A DNA stretch of 64,000 nucleotides from assembly GCF_028890485.2 (NCBI RefSeq), contig NZ_JARCHV010000001.1:720698-784697 (forward strand), written 5' to 3'. The first letter of the stretch is position 1. Each line of letters opens with the position of its first letter. Under the pieces are notes generated by a model, which searched no databases, was not told where the DNA came from, and worked only from the letters and a program-made list of their open reading frames with translations. Below, piece by piece: positions 57,701 through 64,000 of this stretch. The translations under genes were made by a program, and so were the position numbers. Source of the DNA: Planococcus sp. SK3692 (lineage in GTDB: Bacteria > Bacillota > Bacilli > Bacillales_A > Planococcaceae).

Positions 57701-59043
57701 GATTCCTCACCGCCTTTTGCGGATTCACGCTGTGCCAGTTCCTTTTCGACCGGATTGCGTTTGTACATGCGTGACAAGACTACAACTGTCCCGATTCCGA
57801 GAATCACATAGAGGCCTGCGAACATGACGATCATTAAATCGACTTGCCCACTTGTCGTTGCCCCTTCACTCGTCTTCATATAGCCGCGCAAGATCCACGG
57901 CTGCCTGCCGACTTCCGTGAACCACCAGCCAGCCTGTATCGCGAGCATGGCAAGCGGCCCACTCAGTACGGTCAGCCAGCGGAACCATCGTTTGGTAATG
58001 ATTGACCAGCCTCGCCATGCCCCGACCACAAAGACGAAGGAGAAGAACGCCAGCCACATGCCGAGCGTAACCATCGTATCGAAGAGGTAATGGATCCACA
58101 GCGGCGGAATTTCATCTTGCGGGAAATCATTCAAACCGATGACTTCACCGCTCGGTACACCGTGCGCCAAGATGCTGAGCGCGTATGGAATACGGATCGC
58201 GTATTTCGGCTCTTCGCCGTCCAACACACCGAACAGCACAAGTTCAGCTTCGGATCCGGTTTCAAAATGCCATTCGGCAGCCGCCAGTTTCTCAGGCTGG
58301 TATTCTGCCAAGTATTTCCCTGAAAAGTCGCCGATGATGGCGGTCGCAACTGAAAAGACCAATGCCAGCTTCATTGTCAGGAACAATGCTTTTTTGTGGT
58401 AAATATGATTCGATCCACGCAGCAAACGGAAAGCAGCGATCGACGCCAAGATAAATGCGCTCGTCATGAATGCGGTCGACAGGACGTGCGCGACTTTCGT
58501 CGGCACGGCCGGGCTGAACATCGCAAGCAATGGGCTCACATTGACCAGCTCGCCATTCAATACATCAAATCCTTGCGGCGCGTTCATGAATGAATTGACG
58601 ATGGTGATGAACACAGAGGAAGCAGCCGCTCCGAGCGCAACTGGAATCAGCAATAGGAAATGCTTGCGCTGGTCTTCAAAACGGTCCCATGTATACAAAT
58701 AGATTCCGAGGAAAATCGCTTCAAAGAAAAAGGCAAAGACTTCCATGAACAGCGGAAGCGCAATGACATTCCCTGCCATCTGCATAAAGTTTGGCCACAA
58801 CAATGATAATTGCAGCCCGATTGCGGTACCGGTCACGACGCCGACCGCTACCGTGATGACGAACCCTCTCGCCCAGCGGCGTGCCAGGAGGATATAATGC
58901 TCGTCATTTTTTCTGATCCCGACCCATTGGGCAATCATGATCATGAGCGGGACCCCCACACCGATCGTCGCGTAGATGATGTGGAATGATAGGGTCATCA
59001 AGGTCAGTATCCGGCTTTGTAAAGCCACATCTTCAAATCCCAA
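57697..59043 (-). CDS. cydA: Cytochrome bd ubiquinol oxidase subunit I
   Basis: A 448-residue quinol oxidase subunit carrying haems b558, b595 and d. The haem ligand H21 lies in SFHIIYATIGVG, and the short Q-loop with GRQPW is of the cyanide-insensitive/YthA type. A TTG start at 59043 is chosen, with AAAGGGG 9 bases upstream; an in-frame ATG nine codons earlier lacks a ribosome-binding site. Operon order cydA-cydB-cydS. It supports respiration under low oxygen or stress. Confidence 0.94.
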   Translation of the reverse strand: MGFEDVALQSRILTLMTLSFHIIYATIGVGVPLMIMIAQWVGIRKNDEHYILLARRWARGFVITVAVGVVTGTAIGLQLSLLWPNFMQMAGNVIALPLFMEVFAFFFEAIFLGIYLYTWDRFEDQRKHFLLLIPVALGAAASSVFITIVNSFMNAPQGFDVLNGELVNVSPLLAMFSPAVPTKVAHVLSTAFMTSAFILASIAAFRLLRGSNHIYHKKALFLTMKLALVFSVATAIIGDFSGKYLAEYQPEKLAAAEWHFETGSEAELVLFGVLDGEEPKYAIRIPYALSILAHGVPSGEVIGLNDFPQDEIPPLWIHYLFDTMVTLGMWLAFFSFVFVVGAWRGWSIITKRWFRWLTVLSGPLAMLAIQAGWWFTEVGRQPWILRGYMKTSEGATTSGQVDLMIVMFAGLYVILGIGTVVVLSRMYKRNPVEKELAQRESAKGGEES

Positions 59044-59242
59044 AATTCTCGTCCCCTTTACATAGGCCAAAGCACAGCCCGTTATATGTTTTATTGTACC
59101 TTAAAGGCCCTCCCATAGACTTCTGCGAGGCATCCGATTCCGCCCGATGTTTGAATAAGCTGTGACAAAATGAAAACATCCCCATTGAAATTTTGCTGAA
59201 TTTTTAGTATTCTATAATGAACAAAAGAAAAGGATGATTCAT

Positions 59243-59677
59243 ATGGAAACAAGCAGAAAGGTATTTGCCTATATTACCAGAGGCGAAGAACACAACCGAG
59301 AATTGCTCGTATTCGAGTACAAAGGCGAACCCGAAGTCGGATTGCAAGTGCCAGGCGGAACGATTGGGGAAGGGGAATTATTGATCGATGCCCTATACCG
59401 CGAAGTGAAAGAAGAAACCGGCTTGCCGCGCGATGTGCTGGAATTCGTCGGGAAAATACACAAATACAATTATTACCCGGCGCATAAAGACAAAGCGTAC
59501 GAGCGCAACATCTTCCATTTTGAATACACCGGCGAGAAAATCGACGAATTCGAACATACGATCAAAAGCGAAGGGCGCGATAACGGCCTTATCGTTCAGT
59601 ATCGTTGGGAACCGATTGAAGGCTTGCCGAAGCTCGCAGCTGACCAGGACGAAGCCATCGAATTACTGGAATACTGA
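59243..59677 (+). CDS. Nudix hydrolase
   Basis: A 144-residue Nudix protein with the box GGTIGEGELLIDALYREVKE, then ETGL (38-61), complete with REVKEE. The substrate, a nucleoside diphosphate derivative, is not predictable. The ATG at 59243 has GGATG 6 bases upstream; an ATG three codons earlier abuts it. Confidence 0.9.
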   Translation: METSRKVFAYITRGEEHNRELLVFEYKGEPEVGLQVPGGTIGEGELLIDALYREVKEETGLPRDVLEFVGKIHKYNYYPAHKDKAYERNIFHFEYTGEKIDEFEHTIKSEGRDNGLIVQYRWEPIEGLPKLAADQDEAIELLEY

Positions 59678-59684
59678 GCTATTC

Positions 59685-59733
59685 AAAAAAGCGATCCACT
59701 CCTCCCCATTTGGGTTGAGCGGATCGCTTTTTA
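59685..59733. terminator. Bidirectional terminator between the Nudix gene and dgkB
   Basis: Stem AAAGCGATCCACTC / GAGCGGATCGCTTT with A- and T-runs on either side. Confidence 0.9.
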
Positions 59734-60645
59734 TTTACGGTCTTTTTCCTTGATATACTCCAACGGTACAAACATCTCAATATGGCGCTCTAAATTTTCA
59801 AAGGTAGCCGGCAAAATGCCGCCGAACTCGCCGTCGAGGTTCAGCAATACGCGTTCATTGGAAGTCACCGAAATCTTGCTCGCTTTGACATAAAGTACGT
59901 GCGGATCAGATAAATGCTCTCCGCGGAGCGCAAGCGATGCCACACGAATAAATTCCGCCATGTTCAATTCCTTCAAAATAAGCAAAGTAAATTTGCCGTC
60001 GTTGATACTGGCATCTGGCGCCAGTTTTTCAAAGCCGCCAACTGAATTGGTCAAGCCGATCAAAAACATCATCGCTTTATCGTCGAATACTTGCCCGTCG
60101 TATTCAATGCGGACACGGGATGATCGAATCGAAGGTATCATCTCGATGCCTTTCAAATAATACGCCAACTGGCCGAGCACTGTCTTAAGCTTGCTCGGAA
60201 CTTCATATGTCAATTCCGTGAGGCGCCCGCCACCTGCAATATTGACAAAATAGCGGTCATCGTTCATAACCCCGATATCGACAGGGATTGATTCACCTTT
60301 AATGATGATATCGACAGCGCGGTTAATATCGCGTGGGATTCGTACGGCCCGAGCAAAATCATTCGTCGTGCCCATCGGAATCAAACCGATTTTGGGCCGA
60401 TCGGGATATTTGGCGATTCCAGAGACGACTTCATTGAGCGTCCCATCGCCACCAACTGCCACCACCAAATCGAATTTGCGCTCAACTGCATATTCCGCTG
60501 CCTTTATTGCATCGCCTTCACAGGTGGTTGCATGGCAAGAAGTTTCATAGCCTGCCACTTCCATTTTTGCCAATACTTCCGGAAGGTGGCGGCGGAACAA
60601 TTCCCTGCCGGATGTCGGGTTATAAATTATGCGTGCTCGTTTCAT
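59731..60645 (-). CDS. dgkB: Diacylglycerol kinase DgkB
   Basis: A 304-residue soluble lipid kinase (DagK/YerQ) that phosphorylates diacylglycerol from lipoteichoic-acid synthesis, returning it to phosphatidate. The nucleotide motif GGDGTLNE is at 65-72, with MGTTNDFAR further on. The position between gatB and rlmCD matches B. subtilis yerQ-yefA. AAAGG precedes the ATG. Confidence 0.94.
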   Translation of the reverse strand: MKRARIIYNPTSGRELFRRHLPEVLAKMEVAGYETSCHATTCEGDAIKAAEYAVERKFDLVVAVGGDGTLNEVVSGIAKYPDRPKIGLIPMGTTNDFARAVRIPRDINRAVDIIIKGESIPVDIGVMNDDRYFVNIAGGGRLTELTYEVPSKLKTVLGQLAYYLKGIEMIPSIRSSRVRIEYDGQVFDDKAMMFLIGLTNSVGGFEKLAPDASINDGKFTLLILKELNMAEFIRVASLALRGEHLSDPHVLYVKASKISVTSNERVLLNLDGEFGGILPATFENLERHIEMFVPLEYIKEKDRK

Positions 60646-60691
60646 TGGATTCAGCCTTTCTGGACCATTCTATAGAAACAGGACATGACAG

Positions 60692-60730
60692 GGCTGCAGA
60701 AAGTTCCCGCGAGCGGGACATTCTGCAGCC
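60692..60730. repeat. Long near-perfect hairpin between dgkB and the thioredoxin-like gene
   Basis: Outer arms GGCTGCAGAA / TTCTGCAGCC and inner arms TCCCGC / GCGGGA form a strong stem. The minus-strand T-run expected for a terminator is missing, so it may be a factor-independent pause, an RNA-stabilising hairpin or a remnant of a repeat. Confidence 0.6.
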
Positions 60731-60744
60731 GGCTGTCTATATAT

Positions 60745-61305
60745 TTAAGCCAAGCTTTTCTGTAGGCTCTTGCGGATGTCTTCATACGTATCTTGCCAGA
60801 GCTCTGGATCGGATGTGAAACGGTCCGATATTTCCCCGATCACCGTTTTCCAATGCAGCTCATATTGGGAATCATCTTTTTCCGGCAGTTTCGCTTTCTT
60901 TTCGTCGACCATCTGCTGGACTCTCGGCGAACGTGGCCCCCATGAACCTTTCACTTCCCCGTTTTCAGCCAGAAAAATGTATTTCGGAATGGATTTTCCG
61001 CCATTTGTTAAATAGCGGTCCATCAGCTCTGGGTTGTCGTCGCGGTAAACACAGCGGACTTCGAGATCTGCCGCTTCCGCCAACTTCCGAAGAATCGGAT
61101 TGACCATCATCGCATCGCCGCACCAATCTTCAGTAATGGCCAGGATGTTCAATTGCTGCTGTTTCAGCATTTGGAAAAATTCCTGATCGTCCGGCAGCTC
61201 AAATTTCTCGTAGATTACGTAAGTTTTTTCCTGATTGGATTCCATCTGCGCCATATATTTCTCCAGCGTGATGGCATGCTCAAAATATTCCAGTTCCGTC
61301 ATCAT
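60745..61305 (-). CDS. Thioredoxin-like protein with single active-site cysteine
   Basis: A 186-residue thioredoxin-fold protein. The active site reads EDWCGDAMM (C62), so the second cysteine of CxxC is absent. The conserved thioredoxin cis-proline stretch KSIPKYIFL and the following strand are present. Homologues in Bacilli are named thioredoxin family. A reductase or peroxidase role cannot use a disulfide at this site alone; a mixed-disulfide or ligand role is possible. Confidence 0.85.
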   Translation of the reverse strand: MMTELEYFEHAITLEKYMAQMESNQEKTYVIYEKFELPDDQEFFQMLKQQQLNILAITEDWCGDAMMVNPILRKLAEAADLEVRCVYRDDNPELMDRYLTNGGKSIPKYIFLAENGEVKGSWGPRSPRVQQMVDEKKAKLPEKDDSQYELHWKTVIGEISDRFTSDPELWQDTYEDIRKSLQKSLA

Positions 61306-61435
61306 TCTATCACGTCTCCTTACAAAACATTTTACCTGTTCTTTTCCCTTTGCGGCAAACTTTTAAGCAAAAAGCTGTAGAATTGTTCCAATTCACGCTA
61401 CATTTCACAATCGGTTGCTGTTTTTAATGCAGAAT

Positions 61436-62330
61436 GCGGAGCAGTAAGTTAGACCTGAGAGCGAGATGGATAATTCATTATACATTTTATCACGTGATAG
61501 CCGCCTTACGCTTTGGGCTGGCCTTTCGCAATGAGCCGAGAAGAACGCTCGTCTCATCGCTTCGGCTCGCCCTTGTGTGCGGTTCGGCTTTTCGATTTCA
61601 TTGGGTATTTTGTGTGAATAAGTATCGCTGTTGAGCGGCTTCATCCGCTGGTGTCGTCACTTAGCTGGACTTAATAGTGAGATGAAATATCCATTGATTA
61701 TTTCATCCTCAAGCAGTCGCCTCCCGCTTTGGGCTGGCCTCTTGCAATGAGCCAGGAAGAACGCTTGTCTCATTGCTTCGGCTCGCCCTTGTGCGCGGTT
61801 CGGCTTTTCGATTTCATTCGGTATTGTGTGTGAATAAGTATCGCTGTTGAGCGGCTTCATCCGTTGGTATCGTCACTTAACTGGACTTAATAGTGAGATG
61901 AAATATCCATTGATTATTTCATCATGAAGCAGTCGCCTCCCGCTTTGGGCTGGCCTCCCGAACTGAGCCAAGAAGAGCACTTGTCTCATCGCTTCGGCTC
62001 GCCCTTGTGTGCGGTTCGGCTTTTCGATTTCATTGGGTATTGTGTGTGAATAAGTATCGCTGTTGACCATCTTCATCCGCTGGTGTCGACGCTTAGCTGG
62101 ACTTGATAGTGAGATGAATGGTCCGTTGATTATTTCATCCTCAAGCAGCCACCTCCCGCTTTGGGCTGGCCTCTTGCAATAAGCCAAGAAAAACACTTGT
62201 CTTATTGCTTCGGCTCGCCCGTGAGCGCGGTTCGGCTTTTAGATTTCAATGGATGTTACATGCGAGGACGCGACTTTTTTATTGTATTCATCCGCTGGTG
62301 AAGACGCTTAGCTAGAGTTGATAGTGGAAA
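61436..62330. repeat. Tandem array of four 216-bp units
   Basis: The marker CTTTGGGCTGGCCT recurs at 61511, 61727, 61943 and 62159, exactly 216 bp apart, with substitutions but no net indels between copies. Copies 2 and 3 are most alike; copy 4 diverges in its second half, and the left edge before 61511 is degenerate. Each unit has a hairpin near its start (61744-61776 in copy 2, stem GCAATGAG/CTCATTGC). Copies 1 and 2 also have a second stem GATGAAATA/TATTTCATC (61682-61708 in copy 1). One minus-strand frame stays mostly open but is closed by a stop at the ends of copies 2 and 3. No gene seen. Confidence 0.85.
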
Positions 62331-62419
62331 AGATGGTTCATTAGCTATTCTTTAAGCAATTACAAAGCTGTCCAAAACTATGCATACTAATTTCACTGAC
62401 AGTTGAATTTCAGTTCCCC

Positions 62420-62690
62420 ACTACACTTAGAGATGAAGCGGAAAGGGGCCGACGCCTGAGGGACCACGCGGGCTGGCGAGACAAATATGCCGCGTTCTTT
62501 GCGGCACATTGGCTCAACACCCGCCCCATACTCGGGCAGCTGAAAACGCGACTTCCTGTCGCATCAGCTGCATGACTCGCATCCTGAGAGCCCAAAGCGT
62601 GCCCCTTGCAGCGGAGTCTCCCCCTATCACTCACTTTCACTATAAACCTCCTTATCTGGGAAAGCGTCCCCTTGGAGCGGAATCTCAAGC
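62420..62690. repeat. Degenerate GC-rich intergenic repeat element
   Basis: Imperfect terminal inverted repeats: GAGATGAAGCGGAAAGGGGC at the left versus GAGACTCCGCTGCAAGGGGC (reverse of the segment near 62605-62626). The right-hand pattern is repeated as GCGTCCCCTTGGAGCGG at 62664-62680. Interior hairpins TGCCGCG/CGCGGCA-like (62488-62507) and CGCGACTTCCTGTCGC are visible. The layout resembles the interior of the 42.1-kb element. No coding potential. Confidence 0.55.
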
Positions 62691-62741
62691 AATAATATTT
62701 CTCATTAAACTTTCCGCATCTACTTCTCTAAAACAAACCAC

Positions 62742-62777
62742 AAAAAAAGGATGACTCAGTGAGCCATCCATTTTTTT
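62742..62777 (-). terminator. Terminator of gatB
   Basis: Stem GGATGGCTCA / TGAGTCATCC with one mismatch, A-run on one side and T-run on the minus strand, 3-38 bp after the gatB stop. Confidence 0.85.
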
Positions 62778-62779
62778 GA

Positions 62780-64000
62780 TTAGCGTTTCGCGATTTCCTC
62801 GAGGAGGATTTTGTTCAAGAGCGGCGGGTTAGCCTGCCCTTTTGTCGCTTTCATGATTTGCCCGACGAGGAATCCGATTGCGCGGTCTTTCCCGTTCTTG
62901 TAATCTTCGATCGACTGCGGGTTGGCATCTAAAGTATTTGTGACGTACTCAAGCAATACCTTTTCGTCCGAGATCTGCACCAAGCCTTGCGCTTTGACGA
63001 TCTTGTTCGGGTCGCCGCCTTTTTCGATCAATTCCTTGAAGACTTTCTTGGCGATTTTTGAAGAGATCGTGCCTTCGCCGATCAATTTGATCATGCCGGC
63101 AAGTCCTTCTGGAGTCAGTTCCGTCTCCTCAAGCTCCTTATTCTGGGCATTGAGGTAAGCGGACACTTCGCCCATCATCCAGTTCGACGTGAGTTTCGCA
63201 TCGGCTCCGGCTTTGACAGTCGCTTCGAAGAAATCGGAAATCGGCTTCTGTAAAGTCAGCACCATGGCATCGTATGAGGACAAGCCAAGTTCTGATACGT
63301 AGCGGGCTTTACGGGCATCCGGAAGTTCCGGGATTTCTGCGCGCACGCGCTCGAGCCATTCATCGTCAATGACGATATCGACTAGGTCCGGTTCCGGGAA
63401 ATAACGGTAATCGTCCGAGCCTTCTTTGATGCGCATAAGCAAAGTTTTGCCAGTCGACTCATCGTAGCGGCGTGTTTCCTGCTCGATGATGCCGCCTGCA
63501 AGCAATACTTGCTCTTGGCGAATTTGTTCGTGCTCCAAGCCTTTTTTAACAAAATTGAACGAGTTCAAGTTCTTCAGCTCAGTTTTCGTGCCGAATTCAT
63601 CGCGGCCGTACGGGCGCAAGGAGATATTGGCGTCGCAGCGAAGTGAGCCTTCTTCCATGCGCACATCGGAAACGCCTGTGTATTGGATAATCGATTTGAT
63701 TTTTTCCAAATACGCATACGCTTCTTCCGGCGTGCGGATATCCGGCTCCGAGACGATTTCAATCAAAGGCGTGCCTTGGCGGTTAAAATCGACAAGAGAA
63801 TGGCCATTGCCCGTATGCGTCAGTTTTCCGGCATCTTCTTCCATATGAAGACGCGTGATGCCGATACGTTTTTTCTCGCCGTTCACTTCGATTTCAAGCC
63901 AGCCATGTTCACCGATCGGCTGGTCAAATTGTGAAATCTGGTAGGCTTTTGGGTTATCCGGATAGAAATAGTTTTTACGGTCGAATTTGGTGTGGCGTGT
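62780..64000 (-). CDS. gatB: Asp-tRNA(Asn)/Glu-tRNA(Gln) amidotransferase subunit B, 5' end missing
   Basis: The C-terminal 406 residues of GatB. The N-terminal 70 or so residues lie beyond the right edge. The visible part starts [18 protein letters not shown] and includes the kinase-like domain motif LHMEEDAGK and the C-terminal YqeY-like tail domain. With GatA and GatC it converts misacylated Glu-tRNA(Gln) to Gln-tRNA(Gln). The gene is intact as far as it can be read. Confidence 0.97.
   Translation of the reverse strand, partial: TRHTKFDRKNYFYPDNPKAYQISQFDQPIGEHGWLEIEVNGEKKRIGITRLHMEEDAGKLTHTGNGHSLVDFNRQGTPLIEIVSEPDIRTPEEAYAYLEKIKSIIQYTGVSDVRMEEGSLRCDANISLRPYGRDEFGTKTELKNLNSFNFVKKGLEHEQIRQEQVLLAGGIIEQETRRYDESTGKTLLMRIKEGSDDYRYFPEPDLVDIVIDDEWLERVRAEIPELPDARKARYVSELGLSSYDAMVLTLQKPISDFFEATVKAGADAKLTSNWMMGEVSAYLNAQNKELEETELTPEGLAGMIKLIGEGTISSKIAKKVFKELIEKGGDPNKIVKAQGLVQISDEKVLLEYVTNTLDANPQSIEDYKNGKDRAIGFLVGQIMKATKGQANPPLLNKILLEEIAKR

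Noticed and set aside
61405-62196. Three minus-strand frames of 67-107 residues in the tandem array, encoding similar peptides (PNEIEKPNR, QGRAEAMRQ).
   Set aside because: They follow from the 216-bp period being divisible by three. They lack ribosome-binding sites, are closed by stops at unit ends, and the sequence keeps a hairpin with a compensatory change, so I list the region as a repeat.
61436-62330. CRISPR array.
   Set aside because: Units are 216 bp, nearly contiguous and diverged, with no short identical repeats or unique spacers and no cas genes.

Overview
The window looks like chromosome of a low-to-mid-GC Firmicute, most likely of the Planococcaceae (Planococcus or a close relative). 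This is inferred from gene families and gene order, not from a database search. The order closely parallels the Bacillus subtilis stretch from gatB-dgkB-rlmCD through the yfm, yfl, yfk and yfh blocks to fabL, ygaC-ygaD-ygaE-gsaB, perR, ygzB and ygxA, ending at an rRNA operon. Here it reads in reverse, with the 16S gene at the left edge and gatB at the right edge. No prophage, CRISPR array, tRNA or intact transposase gene was seen.

Left part (1-22 kb). The 5' end of a 16S gene with two tandem promoters is followed by ygxA, ygzB and perR with a Per box. Next comes a peroxiredoxin / 2-hydroxyacid dehydrogenase / cobalamin adenosyltransferase run, then gsaB and ygaE. A five-gene oligopeptide ABC operon in appD-F-A-B-C order, with a promoter and a CodY-like box, sits between ygaE and ygaD. 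Then follow ntdP, fabL-mutY (ATGA overlap), yfhP, recX-yfhH-yfhJ, yfhF and an rRNA uracil-methyltransferase paralogue.

Middle part (22-48 kb). This holds a flavodoxin, an MFS permease, an OsmC protein, a P1B-4-type metal ATPase, a BrkB and YtxH pair, an alanine/sodium symporter, and yfkK. An FAD monooxygenase / methyltransferase pair of unknown substrate follows, then the pseudouridine catabolism pair psuK-psuG, two M29 aminopeptidases about 10 kb apart, mreBH, a beta-carbonic anhydrase, DinB and GNAT proteins, oligoendopeptidase F, a TspO-like protein, methionine aminopeptidase, thiT under a TPP riboswitch, an M20 deacylase, a GDSL esterase and the DEAD-box helicase yfmL.

Right part (49-64 kb). 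Here are a 14-TM drug exporter with a divergent TetR regulator, an amidase, a tiny FbpA-type gene, an AAC(3)-I-like acetyltransferase, a flavodoxin, rlmCD, a bd-type oxidase cydA-cydB-cydS, a Nudix hydrolase, dgkB, a single-cysteine thioredoxin-like protein and gatB (5' end off the window).

The most unusual material is non-coding. A 238-bp MITE-like element has split and duplicated a shared terminator at 42.1-42.4 kb. A four-copy tandem repeat with an exact 216-bp period and a hairpin showing a compensatory change lies at 61.4-62.3 kb, followed by another degenerate repeat element at 62.4-62.7 kb. No clear new multi-gene defence or biosynthetic system is visible. The closest candidate is the monooxygenase/methyltransferase pair.
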